Positions 41,401 to 58,183 of a DNA stretch of 64,000 nucleotides are shown piece after piece. Position 1 is the first letter of the stretch. The number at the start of each line of letters is the position of its first letter. A model generated the notes under the pieces. It saw only the letters and a program-made list of their open reading frames with translations. It was not told the DNA's origin and did no database searches. The DNA comes from Thunnus maccoyii. Its lineage: Eukaryota; Chordata; Actinopteri; Scombriformes; Scombridae. The position numbers and the translations under genes were made by a program. The stretch covers positions 16,441,111 through 16,505,110 of the forward strand of contig NC_056552.1 in NCBI RefSeq assembly GCF_910596095.1, in the 5' to 3' direction.

Positions 41401-43496
41401 GTATTTTGAACTTAAGATGAAAATAGGTTATCAGACAGAAAAAGAAGAACAAAAAGTATCCCTGCTTTGTGAAGAGAACAAGCCTTTGTGATTTTGACAG
41501 GCAAACTTTTCAGTGCTTTATGAGGTGAAATGATGAAAACGCAGAAAAGGGCTGGAACAAAAGCTGAGAAGTGTGGAACAGACAAATCGACCGTGGCAGA
41601 GAAGAGGCAGTTCAAAAAAACTGATGAGTTTAATTACAGCTCAGCTCTAGCACTCAACACTCAGCTGACCAGCGTTAAACTGCCTTTTAAAGAAAAGAGT
41701 TTTGTCTCCTGACACTGACTTCACTAGGTTTTATTCTACTAATAATAAGAGCAAATATTACGTAAACTTAATAAGTGTGAGCTCTGCTGGCTCTGATGTG
41801 GAATCTGAATCTTGACCAAATACAGCGAGACAAACAAGTTTGTATCTAAACTGTAAAACCAATATTTTTTTCCTATAGAATCGACCAAACACTGATGTTC
41901 TGTGACTCATTCTTTTCCAGAAACTTGTTGACAAGCAAACCAGTCATTCAAGGCTGATGCATAATCACTGCATCTGACTGTCTGCAGTTATTCTGATAAA
42001 TGAGGCATATGCACAATATTTAATGAGCTCACAGTCATAATTTACCATTTGAAAGAAAGCATCTGAATATGATGTTGTAGATGTCAGTGTGTGCAGAATG
42101 CAGAAAAGACATTTTTTATTTAAGAATAGTAAAAAAGTAGCATTATGCAAAATTACTACTACCAGTACTAGTACTACTATTACTACTACTAGCCCCATGT
42201 GTGCATCTCATGTCTTATCCTTTGGGCTGCAACTAACGATCATTTCCATCATCGATTAATCTTCCGATTATTTTCTCGATTCATCAATTTATCGCTTTGT
42301 CTGTAAAAATATCAGAACAATAGTGAAACATGCCTGTTATAATTTCTTAGAGCCCAAGGTGACGTCTTCAAATGTCTTGTTTTGTCTAAAATCCAAACAT
42401 ATGCAGTTAACTATCATGTATGACACAGAAATGCTTCAAATCATCAAGTATGAAGATGAAACCAGCAAATGTCTGGCATTTTCCCTTTAAAAATGACAAA
42501 AAAAAGATTATTCGATTTTGAAAATAGTATACCAATTAATTTTCTGTCTATCAATTAATCGTTGCAGCTCTAGTTATCAGTAACAGTATCATATTAGAGG
42601 CACAAACTGGGGCTAAGGTGCTACAAGCCCATTTGTATCTACCCTCAAAAGTTTACTCTTCTGTTTAAAATAATACTTTCTCTGTTCACAAGTGAACAGA
42701 TGGCTTAAAATTAACCTCCAGCTGGCAGGAAAACAGCAACCAAACTTCAACAAAAATCATCAAAGCTTTAAACTTGAGAAGATCCTCACATTCCCCTTGT
42801 GTTTATTAAAACAGATGAGGGACATTAAGGTATCTGGAAACTTTAATCTAGTCTATGTGAAGGTATTTGACATGATTTGGGTCTATATGCAGCTATCATG
42901 TGCCTCAGTGTCTACTTGTTGTGAGATTAATTATGAAAATTTAAATTCGGACAACATACCTTGAAGTCTCTGCTGTGCTGAGGTGTGTACTCGAAGGTCC
43001 ACAACGCCCGAACCAGACCGGACAGCTGCTCTGTCACCTCCCCTGCCTCCTGCTGCTGGCTGCCCTTCTTCTGCACCAGCACCCCGTTAGACTTGGCCTT
43101 GTCGCTGTTGCTGCTGGTCTCTCCTCCTCCTTTAAACTGCTCCAAAGCCAGGTACTCAGCGAAGAGCTCCGTGTTGCTCAGGCACTGCAAGATAGCGTTC
43201 ATGAAGCAAGTGTTGCCGTGGTTTTTGAGCCCGGCGACACCCGGCACCTTGTCCCCGAATGGGAAACCCCCGCAATCGCTGTCGTCGGACGGGACTGACC
43301 CTCCAGTCGTGGTCGGGATCAAAGTTGCGTCGTCCTTCTCAACCTCGGCGGCCTGCTCGTCGGTGCCGAAATGAGACAGAGTCGAGAGAGTCCGGAGAAC
43401 TCTGTTCATAAAGCTCCCCACGGAGCGGACCGAGCTCCTCCGGAACAGCTTTTTGCTGAAGGATTTCTTCTCCTTGTTACTCACAACTTTCGACAT
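29456..43496 (-). CDS. usp31: Ubiquitin carboxyl-terminal hydrolase 31
   Basis: Sixteen coding exons: 43496-42960, 39237-39100, 38909-38821, 38048-37956, 37685-37550, 37188-37038, 36805-36625, 36534-36423, 34350-34256, 33547-33470, 33304-33175, 32852-32733, 31853-31628, 31531-31373, 31257-31105, 30999-29456. The sum is 3,942 nt, 1313 aa (human 1352). It is a cysteine protease that removes ubiquitin. The Cys box GNTCFMNA gives catalytic C97. The zinc-binding C-x2-C pairs are TCPHC and KCSHC, with RCPHC further on. The His box GGHYTA gives H693, followed by the WYCFDDSD acid region (about 706-713). The last exon encodes a long Ser/Arg/Lys-rich disordered tail, with the conserved segment SKIEDKGLSFFKTAL near its middle. 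The N terminus KSFSKKLFR..RSVGSFMNRVL matches human. Introns 1, 4, 8 and 12 hold dispersed repeats. The residue after HYTA is Q where human has Y. Confidence 0.95.
31863..32572. mobile_element. hAT-like MITE in usp31 intron 12
   Basis: The left end AAGCTTGACATTAACTTTTT and the inverted right end (GGCTTGACATTAGCACCCGC on minus) form imperfect TIRs. A common teleost element starts in this way. A G19 run lies inside at 32,324-32,342. No transposase is encoded. Confidence 0.55.
32324..32342. repeat. Poly-G run
   Basis: Nineteen consecutive G on the plus strand; may form a quadruplex and may be length-unstable or mis-sequenced. Confidence 0.9.
34727..36073. mobile_element. PIF/Harbinger transposon, transposase deleted, in usp31 intron 8
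   Basis: TIRs GTCCGTTTCACAAAGCAGG (preceded by GGG) occur at 34,728 onward and inverted up to 36,073. Subterminal ACTCAGAGT motifs are repeated at both ends. On plus, 35,130 onward begins MACPFDNDPVDEGAALLR, the start typical of teleost Harbinger transposases, but it ends after about 22 codons and only scraps follow, so the transposase is dead. On minus, the element's Myb-like accessory gene is preserved (separate entry). It lies between usp31 exons 9 and 8. Confidence 0.85.
35257..35859 (-). CDS. Harbinger Myb/SANT-like accessory protein, 111 aa, spliceable
   Basis: Three exons on the minus strand join in phase: 35,859-35,693, 35,600-35,530 and 35,354-35,257, total 336 nt including TAA. All junctions have GT donors and AG acceptors. 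The N-terminal part (MATGMRRAAFFAPLELEILV..) has the W-poor Myb/SANT trihelix look: ELEILVRSYDEFEHVF, then TAWENIAARVN, then TWQQFRMKYKNIV. A K/P-rich linker GGGPAPPPLTEAEELALS follows. In Harbinger elements this protein binds the TIRs and brings the transposase to the nucleus. The C terminus appears cut short by the internal deletion. It shares usp31's strand, so its exons could in principle be spliced into usp31 RNA. Confidence 0.7.
37124..37139 (-). repeat. usp31: GAC trinucleotide tract in usp31 exon 6
   Basis: Five GAC codons encode D-D-D-D-D after RSFC. The human protein has only FCDTDDLE here, so this is a small lineage-specific acidic expansion inside the catalytic domain. Confidence 0.75.
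38106..38410. mobile_element. Teleost dispersed repeat in usp31 intron
   Basis: It contains the block AAATATGAAGCTACAACTAC, CTAGCCTGGTTCTGTCCAAA and AGTTAGATGAGAAGATCGA, which I recognise as a very abundant non-autonomous teleost repeat. The class (SINE or MITE) is not certain. It lies in usp31 intron 3. Confidence 0.6.
39238..42226 (-). other. usp31: usp31 intron 1, unique part
   Basis: The first intron (39,238-42,959) is the longest. Outside the MITE at 42,227-42,575 I see no coding sequence or recognisable repeat. Confidence 0.5.
42227..42575. mobile_element. MITE of the GCTGCAAC..GATTAAT family, copy A
   Basis: It starts GGGCTGCAACTAACGATCAT and ends inverted as AATTAATCGTTGCAGCTCTA, giving clear TIRs. 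Two diverged relatives lie at 44,815-45,105 and 51,780-52,015. It is in usp31 intron 1. Confidence 0.75.
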
Positions 43497-44230
43497 GGTC
43501 GGTCTGGTGGCTTTCCCCGCTTTTTACGCCTTTAAAATCCACAGTGGGCCCCCTTGTTTAGAGCATCGCCTCGACACTGTCATCCCCATGCAGGGACAGC
43601 TCCCTCACTTTGCGATGTTTTACGCATATTTCACAGAAATATCAAGGCCTGGCAGTACTGGGGGATCATATCATATTGAGACAGCAGAGTAACATCAAAC
43701 GACAGTCAGCCCACTTGCAACACTGCGTCGGATTGCATAAACACCCTCCGTGGAGAGCCACCATCAGGGCGCTTTACATGAATGCCTGGGGTAGTCCCGC
43801 ACCAGCCAGCAGCCGGTCGGTCCGGTGACATAACATCACCTGTGCCATTGTTCAGACACGAAAAAAAACACAAGGTGCTGGGGGTGCCTATCAGCGGACA
43901 CAATGTCTGTGAGACATAAACATCAAATCAACCTTTCACATTTAGGCTCAAGAGTGACGAGCGGAATTCCTCATCATTTATTAAAGAAACCGCAGCTCCA
44001 CCCTTTTAAAGGTATTCCTCCACCCCTGCTCGTCAATCCGCGGTAATGTTGAAAACTGACGGGTTGGTGATATTTACCCGGAGGATGCCTTCACTAAACC
44101 GACTCCACAGCGGGCGCGCTGGTAGGAGCTCTGCCAAACTGAGGAAGCCCCCGACCGGAGCGGCACAGCCCGCCGCTCCCTCGCGTTCGGCCGCCGACGA
44201 GCATCTTTTCTCGCGACAGATGTGAACGGT
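43497..44230 (-). promoter_or_regulatory. usp31: usp31 5' flank, CpG-rich promoter region
   Basis: The 730 bp upstream of the usp31 ATG rise to a CpG-rich core at about 44,090-44,220 (repeated CGG, GCGCGC, CCGCCG), as expected for a housekeeping-type promoter and 5'UTR. A perfect CRE palindrome, TGACGTCA, lies slightly further out at 44,388-44,395. The start site is not defined. Confidence 0.5.
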
Positions 44231-44814
44231 GCACGTTTGGGTGTCCCCATCCGAAAGTTGTTTTAAATATTTGTTTCTTTCTTAGTTCGCCTTAATTCCT
44301 CCTTTGGATGGGATTCATGGCAAGGCCGCGTATCCAGTCTCCATCCTCATCTGTAGGCACCGATACTGCAGGCAGGGCGGTAACGGCTGACGTCAGGGCC
44401 AAACACTGGTCCATGTTGGAGGAGAGCAGGTACAGCGGCATGTGATGCTGGATGATGCTCCATCCCCCTTTCTGGCCAGCATGCACACTGATGAGCTCCA
44501 ATCGGGTAGCAACGGCAGTATATTGACGTTAAAATTAAAATAGCAACTGTCAAATTTACATATTTTGAGGGTCTCTATAAAGATTTCAGTGGCACACATT
44601 CAACCTACATCTCCCTATAGTAACATGTTATAACATTGTCCTAAATATTGGAGGAACCTTCAAGATCCTTAAGGGGTATTGTGAGGTTTGTTTTGTTTTG
44701 TGATGGGTCTTGTCAGTGATTAGAAATTACTCTTCCTGTCGCCACAGATGTGTCAAACTTAAAACGAAGGCTGCTGTTAATGCTGATTTCCATTATCAAT
44801 TATTAGAGACAAAA

Positions 44815-45105
44815 ACATTTCTAATTTTTGTATAGTTGTATTCTACTTATTTTCATGGTTCATTTTTCATTCGACAGTGTCAGAAAATAGTGAAAAACGC
44901 CTATCACAATTTCACAGAAGCCCAAATTGCTCCCATCTTTTGTCCAACTAACAGTTCAAACCTCCAAGATATTCAATTTACATTATAATTAACATTAAAT
45001 ACAAGTGTGTAAAGCAGAAAATCTTCACATTTGACAGGTTGGAACCAGAATAAATGTTTTCTTCAATCCACTGATCAATTAATCGACTACTTCAAATATT
45101 AGACT
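44815..45105. mobile_element. MITE of the same family, copy B (diverged)
   Basis: It shares internal blocks with copy A: AAATAGTGAAAAACGCCTAT, TTTGTCCAA and the terminal CTGATCAATTAATCGACTAC. It lies between usp31 and cog7, and its ends are worn. Confidence 0.5.
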
Positions 45106-45448
45106 TGGGCTCCCCCCCTACCAACCCCCGGTGCCATTCTTCTCAGTCATAAATCTCATGTGTGTGGTACAGTCAGGTCTTCTATGTCCACATGTTTTCC
45201 CCTGACAGTTGACTGTGACAAATACGCCAATTTTCATGGCTTGAGGGTGAAAATACATTCAGCATCAGTTCAGAACAAAAAATTGCAAAACGCAGCACTG
45301 TTGAGATGTTGGATATGGTTCAACTGATGTGTGATTATAAAAGAAGACTCAGAGAAAAGGCCATTTACATTTACAAAACTAGGTCAACTACACTATAAAC
45401 TCATTCAACCCTCCCCCATTTCATCAAGTTAACCAAAATAACCTATAA

Positions 45449-45690
45449 AAAGTCAAGTCAATTTTATTTATATAGCGCCAAATCATAACAGAAGTTATCT
45501 CAGGACACTTTTCAGATAGAGCAAGCAGTTGGTGACAGCAGCAAGGAAAACTCCCCTTTAACGGGAAGAAACCTCGAGCAGAACCGGGCTCTGGGTGGAC
45601 AGCCGTCTGCCTCGACCGACTGGGTTGAGAGAAAGAGAACAAGAACAAGAGAGAGAGAGCAGGAGGAAAGGACAGCACAGCACAATGCAA
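45449..45690 (-). mobile_element. LINE/SINE-type 3' tail repeat
   Basis: On minus it reads ..TGTCCTGAGATAACTTCTG, then GGCGCTATATAAATAAAATT GACTTGAC at its end. This is an extremely common teleost retroelement tail with AATAAA. The upstream part contains the GGTTTCTTCCCGTTAAAGGG block typical of the same family. 5'-truncated. Confidence 0.6.
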
Positions 45691-46389
45691 CACATAGGCT
45701 ACACGATAGTGTTGATGTAAATGTTTTATGTACAGATTTTCAAGACACTACATGGAAGAATATCCACATCCATATTCTTTGTCCACCGCCTACCACAATA
45801 AGAGAAAGAAATATCACCTTCATTGAGTAAACGGCTGAATATGAAGCTCGGTTAACAGAAAACTGTACAGCTCATATCAGAAATATTACCTAATATAACT
45901 TAATATTATAGATGAATTATATTAGTATGACAAATAATTAACAACAAATAAATCAATCAGATTTCAAATGCTCTCAAACATCCCCTGATGTACATTTTGT
46001 TATTCCCTTAGATGTTCTGCAACTAATAAGTGCAAAAGCTAAAGATGTTTAAGCCAAGACACTTTCACCTTTTGGTTTGACTTGAAGGCATCATCACTGG
46101 TGATCATTTAAAGTCATCATGTAAAGTAACTGCAGTATAAAAAAGAAAAGTCAGAACCATCCTGATTTCTATCTCTTAGCATTCCCATAAATCCCATACC
46201 TATTTGGACAGGAGTGTCCTACAATGCCGCAACCCTAAGCGGGAATCATTACAAGGAAATCTGAGACTCAAGGAGCTGTAAATGACATCACGTTCCTCTG
46301 CGTTTTGTTGAAGAAGCCAGCTAGTCTGCAGCGCCTCTCTGACAGCCCCCTGTACCTACACGGTCAGTCTTCCGCTCGGTTTGTTGCTG

Positions 46390-52828
<6,439 letters not shown>

Positions 52829-54088
52829 TTTGCCCCTTCACAGTTTGACCAATACAAGAAGCCGAGCCTTGTTCAGCCAAACTCTTCTGCTGCAGTCTGT
52901 CATCGACCCATTGCTAACGCCAGCTTTAGCTAATTTTTCCCAAACAAAGGCTTCGACACGAATATAAAATAAATAGCCCAGGAAAATGAAATGATCATTA
53001 CAACTAAATACAGTTCCAACAAGGCAACGGCCTCCTCCAGAGTTGATTTTTAAACGTCCACAGCATTAAAAGGGGAAAAGTAGAGACATATTTCTCTATG
53101 TTGGATGCTAGCAGTGCAAGTGACACTTGACAACAACTTCCTTTTTGTGCTTCCTGTTATTTATCTTCCGCAGAAACAAGCGCCAGCACGACAAACTGAC
53201 CCGCCGTGTCTTCTAAATCCTGTAAAGAGAGTAAAGCATATTTCGTCTACAAAATTTTAATATTTTTGTTTAAAAAATTAAGATGTATCGTGTTTGGTAA
53301 AGAAAAAAAGAGGGGAGAACCATGATACATCCATTGGGAGGACTTAAAGATGTGCCACATATAAGTACGTCCGTGCAGAAACTTTTAACTTTTTTTTAAT
53401 TGGACTTCTTTGCTCTGAATTTGACTCACAGGACTCCTTCCAGGCCCAAACATGCTCCACCCATCAAATGGCTGAAGTTACTAAGTTTTACAGTTTAATT
53501 CATTGAATATGCATCAATGTACTCTGCTTCCCTCTTTAGGCTAACAATCATATAAACCAGCACAGACACACAGCCAGTGGATCTCATTTCGGATAGCAGG
53601 CACGTCACATCTGGGTCTACTGGTGATGCAACTTGAGTCAAAAAAGAAAAAAAGAGCATTGCTTCTTGCAGGACCAGGATAAATGTACTGTTGACATCAC
53701 TGGAAATCCTCTTCTTTATTTCACTGCTCATTGTGGTTTCATGTAGAAAAAACATCCTACACCTAGAAATTATATATTTTATTAAAGTTTTATTGAAAAA
53801 GGACACAAAGACAACAAAAATATTAAATTACTATAACATAATAATATCCCTTTACATTGTCATGCTCTCAGAGACAAAGGATTTCATTCATTTCATATCT
53901 GCTGCAGTTGACATTTATCACTACTCATCTTCTGTTTTATGAATATTATCTAACCAGAGGACTGTGGGAAAGGCAGTTGGAGGCAGTAAAACAACTGAAA
54001 ACACATCTCATTTCAGTCTTTAGCAGCTGCCTGTGAGGACGTACACAGCGAAGGTGTTTCAACAGCACTTCTGCTCATTCAAAGAGAG

Positions 54089-54985
54089 ATGGGAATAATG
54101 GATAGTATTAAGGACACAATGTCTAAAGCTGTGTTTTCTCCTTCTACTCTGATGTCCGGCCGAGGTGGGCTCCACATGGCTCAGATCATTCTGTGTCTGG
54201 TCACCTTTCTCCTGGGTGCCTTCAGAGGAGGGAGCAGCCATACCTACTGGAACTACGCCATGTTCACCTGGGGCTTCTGCCCCATCATGACCCTCATCAT
54301 CACCCTCATTGAGATGTTCAAGCTGGATATAATACTCAATATGTTTTGCCTGGACTGGTCTGACTTCGCCACAGGGATGGCCATGTCCTCTGCGCTCATG
54401 ACTGTCTCTGTGGCTATCACCTATGCCAACTTCTATGCATGCCTGAAATGCCTGTACGGCTGGATAGTGACTATATGTGCTTTCTTGTGTGGCTTAGTCT
54501 ACCTGCTTGAGGTGGTGAAGGATAAATTTGTGGACAAGAAGAAAGGGAGCTACCTGGCTGCTCTGCCTGGATTCTGGAAAGTTTTGGAGGCATTTGTGAG
54601 CTGCATGATTTTTATATCACTGACTGGTTACAGAGACAAGCCGGCTCTGATCTTGTGTGTTATAGCATATGCTATTCCTTTCCCCATCCTGCCTGTAATC
54701 ATAGCCACCAACATCCTCAAAAAACTGAAGAAGTGTTTGCCCTTTAACTTGGACAGGTTTGTGTTTATATTTCTGGTGATCTCAGTTTTGCTGTATGTAT
54801 TTGCTGCTATCATGTGGCCCATTTTTATGTTCAAAAACAATCCTCGTCCCAGTGACTGTCCACCCAGCTTCTGTATCTGGGCCATTCAGTTTATGGTTGC
54901 GTTCATGACCTATGTGAACCTCATTCTTTTCACACTGGACCTCATTTTTACCCTCCTTGGTATCTGTGGCTTTAAACGCACATAA
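54089..54985 (+). CDS. MYADM-like protein 1 (double MARVEL domain, 298 aa)
   Basis: A single uninterrupted coding exon. The protein has about eight hydrophobic membrane segments (approximately residues 29-46, 56-78, 92-115, 122-143, 163-181, 187-211, 225-249, 262-293), in two sets of four, as in the MARVEL pairs of the myeloid-associated differentiation marker family. Both termini are expected in the cytosol; the tail ends ..LLGICGFKRT. Family members organise cholesterol-rich membrane and cell junctions in mammals, and the role of this fish member is unknown. A second MYADM-like gene follows 1.5 kb downstream on the same strand. AATAAA signals lie at 55,399 and 55,731. Start chosen at the first ATG (MGIMDSIKD); the second, three codons on, is possible. 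A non-coding first exon may exist upstream. Confidence 0.8.
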   Translation: MGIMDSIKDTMSKAVFSPSTLMSGRGGLHMAQIILCLVTFLLGAFRGGSSHTYWNYAMFTWGFCPIMTLIITLIEMFKLDIILNMFCLDWSDFATGMAMSSALMTVSVAITYANFYACLKCLYGWIVTICAFLCGLVYLLEVVKDKFVDKKKGSYLAALPGFWKVLEAFVSCMIFISLTGYRDKPALILCVIAYAIPFPILPVIIATNILKKLKKCLPFNLDRFVFIFLVISVLLYVFAAIMWPIFMFKNNPRPSDCPPSFCIWAIQFMVAFMTYVNLILFTLDLIFTLLGICGFKRT

Positions 54986-55398
54986 GCTTACTGCTGATTT
55001 GATCTTTAAGTGTGCCTTTCAACAACTACGTACTTCTATTAAATGTAAATTTGATGCACACATCAAAGGAAAAACAAACCTAAGTAAATACTGCACATCT
55101 CATCACACAGGATTAAAAGTCAAGAGTAGAGAATTCTAGATTTTAGTTTCTAGCTAAAAAAAAAAAAAGTGTAAATAATGCTTTTAAAGCCCAGATCTGT
55201 GCACAGAAGTCACATTGTCAACATTTGGGACCAAACAGATGCTATTTTACAGAGTGTCCACAGCCTATATTTGAAAAGAAACAGCACTGTAGCTCTACAC
55301 CAATCACAGATTAGATCTTTAAACATCCACTTCTGATCATACTCAAAAAACCAGACCTGCAAGGTACATTTTATCAGGCATCACATGTAATTTGGGTC

Positions 55399-55736
55399 AA
55401 TAAACAGACTGACAAGGAACAGATTAACACATGATCACATGTAATACAACCCATGTCCCATGTGCCGTATTGTATATTTTTACTGTATGAAAATTCAATG
55501 TATGATGTATAATTTAACCTTAAAATTAATTTCTATTTGTAATTTTACATTTTTATACTGTCTAATCTGTTGGTGTGATTTTATTGTAAATCTGAAATAT
55601 GACCCATGAAAATGAGACTGCACATGGATGAACACACATGTTTCCTGAAATCTGTCCCCATCATCCAAACATTGATATAAGCCAGAATGCTAAAAGCCAT
55701 CAGTGCACAATGGGACTAAAGTGACTCTCAAATAAA
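55399..55736 (+). promoter_or_regulatory. Poly(A) signals after MYADM-like gene 1
   Basis: AATAAA occurs at 55,399-55,404 and at 55,731-55,736 (CTCAAATAAAGATG), about 0.4 and 0.75 kb after the stop codon. Confidence 0.5.
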
Positions 55737-56515
55737 GATGTATGCATGACCTCATTCTTTCAATACCGGATGAAAAAGCCTAAAATTACAGGTAAAATAT
55801 GTACATGTGTATGTGAAAGAGACAGAGAGATAGGGTGTATATGTCTGTTTGGAGAGCTTCATAAATAATGTTTAAAAATTCTATTTTTAGTTTGTTATTT
55901 CCAAGAAATCTCAAATTTTGAGATTTAGATCTGGTTATGGTTACAAAAAATCAATTCTGTTTTCCCTTTATCTCAGGTATGTGGTCCATGGAAGACAAAG
56001 ATAATGAAGATGAAAGATAAGAACAGAAAGATTTAAGATATTCATCTTTTTTATACTGATTTTCAACACATAGGGGGAATAGATACAATTAGCTGATGCT
56101 GGATTCTGAAAATTTTGACTGAATAAATTACTGAATAAACTACAATAAATATAGACATGAATTGCAGGGAAAAACTCTAGATAAGCAGAAATAAACAACA
56201 GTGTCTATTGGGGGTAACATACTGTCAAACAGACAGTGTGCACAATAGTTTCCTTTTCATGGAAAACACACTGACAGAGTCTGAAGAGCAGTTCATGAAT
56301 CAAAAAATTTGAATAGGATTGGGTATGTAAATAATGTCTGCCCTTTGTATAAGACTCAGCTCTATCTCAACTTGAGAACAGAGCAGCAGTAGCGACGAGG
56401 GCAATTACTGATCAAGTAGCATAAAGTGTAGTTAATCTTGCGATTGGAGTTTTCGCATAAATATAGACACATCTTCTTCCTATTTTCAAGATCTGGGCTT
56501 CCTAATTTGAGCATC

Positions 56516-57373
56516 ATGTGTGGCCCATTCAAATCCTTGCAGGGCATTTTGCACCTCCTGGAAATAATCTTCAGCACTTTATCTCTCGTCGCCGTCATCT
56601 TCAGGGGCCATGTAATGATTCCATGGGGCATCTGGTGTGAGTTTGTCTGGGTTTTCTGCATCATTGTGCCCCTGGTCCTGATTGTGGTGGAGGCCAAAAA
56701 GTGGAATGTCCTCCTGGCTGCCTTCCTACCCAACTGGGCTGACCTGAGCTGCGGGCTGACCCTGCTGTGTACTGTGATGATCATCTCCGCCACAGTCGCC
56801 TTTGCAGCTATTTTCGTCTGCCTCTCCTGCATTCCGAGCATCATGTGTTTCATCTTCTCCCTGGTTGCCACTGGGGTCTTCCTGGTTGATGCGATAATGC
56901 AAAAAATGAAGTGTCCAAGTGGCTACTTCTCCAGCCTGAGAGGAGTTCTCCGTACAGCAGAAGCCTTTATAGCTTGTATTATTATCACTGCAGGCCATGA
57001 CTTCTTTGTAAGACTGGAATGGTACAATCACCCGCCTGGGATGATATGCAGCATCGTTGTGTTTGCCATTTGCCTGATCGTCACTGTGATCATCATTATT
57101 CTCAATCTACTCAAACTACTACAGCGTCTAGTCCCATGCGGGCTGAATAAGTTGGAGCTTGTGTTCGACATCGTGGCAGTGCTGTTGTACCTGCTCGCTA
57201 TCATTCTTTGGTGTGTCTTTGGTTATAAACGCTATTATTACCGCTATGAATACAATGCTACCAACTTCTGCCACAGTTGTGCCTTTGCAGACCTGAATGC
57301 TGTTACTGTTGGAGCCATAATCAATCTTATCCTTTACATTGTAGATCTGGTTTTGGCTTTTAAAGCTCGCTAA
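56516..57373 (+). CDS. MYADM-like protein 2 (double MARVEL domain, 285 aa)
   Basis: A single coding exon. The start at 56,516 (MCGPFKSLQG) is preferred over the in-frame ATG at 56,438, because an acceptor-like tract (TTCCTATTTTCAAG) lies between them and the extra 26 residues are unlike the family. Eight hydrophobic segments in two MARVEL-type sets are seen. Landmarks shared with its neighbour are LPNWADLSCGLTLL (versus LDWSDFATGMAMSS), VFLVDAIM (versus VYLLEVVK) and RTAEAFIACIII (versus KVLEAFVSCMIF). A YYYRYEYN stretch and cysteines lie in the last outer loop. The two genes are clearly old duplicates with low identity. AATAAA follows at 57,461-57,466. Function unknown. Confidence 0.8.
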   Translation: MCGPFKSLQGILHLLEIIFSTLSLVAVIFRGHVMIPWGIWCEFVWVFCIIVPLVLIVVEAKKWNVLLAAFLPNWADLSCGLTLLCTVMIISATVAFAAIFVCLSCIPSIMCFIFSLVATGVFLVDAIMQKMKCPSGYFSSLRGVLRTAEAFIACIIITAGHDFFVRLEWYNHPPGMICSIVVFAICLIVTVIIIILNLLKLLQRLVPCGLNKLELVFDIVAVLLYLLAIILWCVFGYKRYYYRYEYNATNFCHSCAFADLNAVTVGAIINLILYIVDLVLAFKAR

Positions 57374-57460
57374 AAATATAGACATGACGTGCTCAAAGAT
57401 TGATGGAAACACTGATTTACTATTGTTGATTTCAGTTCCTCACTTGCAAGTTGACCACTC

Positions 57461-57466
57461 AATAAA
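57461..57466 (+). promoter_or_regulatory. Poly(A) signal after MYADM-like gene 2
   Basis: AATAAA 88 bp after the stop codon (CTCAATAAAGAG). Confidence 0.65.
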
Positions 57467-57479
57467 GAGAATATTTAAC

Positions 57480-58180
57480 AGACAATAGCTGTGTATGTGT
57501 AGGTATGTAAGGTAATGAATGATTGACACTTATTACACATGAAACTTTTTTAATCGCATTAAAAAATAGCATTAAATCCTGCATTGCAGTATGCAAGTGT
57601 TCATATCAGCAGGTGACAATATGCTGAAAAAAAGCTTGTTTTGGTGATGTCATATTGTTAATTGCAAATAAATTTCATACTTAATTCTCAAGCCTCATGA
57701 TGAAAATGTACCATTTTACTTTGGGGTATCATTTCTTCTAGTCACAAATGATTAGAAGTGTATGATGTATGAAAGTGGGTTTGAGTCAGTGGTATGATCA
57801 GAGTGGACAATGCAGTCTCTCTCACATTAAATATTTGGATAATTCGTATTGTAGACTTACAACACCAGTTGACATTTGACTGTGAATACAAAGTTTTGTT
57901 GTATCTCTGCCAATACAACAATAGCTCAGATACATGAAATTCAAATCACACAATTCTGTCAGTTGACTGCCATGGAAGTGAGATAGTGAATGCAAATGTC
58001 ATAGCAAACACTCATAGATGCTATCAAAGTAAAATGGTGCTAACCTTTACAACACTACTTAGCTGTAATACATGATTAGAATGTATGAAATAGCTTATAG
58101 AGACTTAAAAAAAAAAAACAATGCTTCATAGAAAAATCTGAGTTTCGGTCAGGTGTGTTTTCGCACCGCAGCACTTAGCT
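57480..58180. other. Convergent intergenic gap
   Basis: About 700 bp between the 3' ends of the plus-strand MYADM-like gene and the minus-strand mss51. No gene or recognisable repeat is seen. It presumably includes the mss51 3'UTR. Confidence 0.5.
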
Positions 58181-58183
58181 CCT

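Noticed and set aside
39505-41712. Several 60-90 codon frames in usp31 intron 1
   Set aside because: Short, without splice support or recognisable similarity.
56362-57031. Minus-strand frames opposite MYADM-like gene 2
   Set aside because: Shadows of the plus-strand membrane-protein gene; no hydrophobic or domain pattern of their own.
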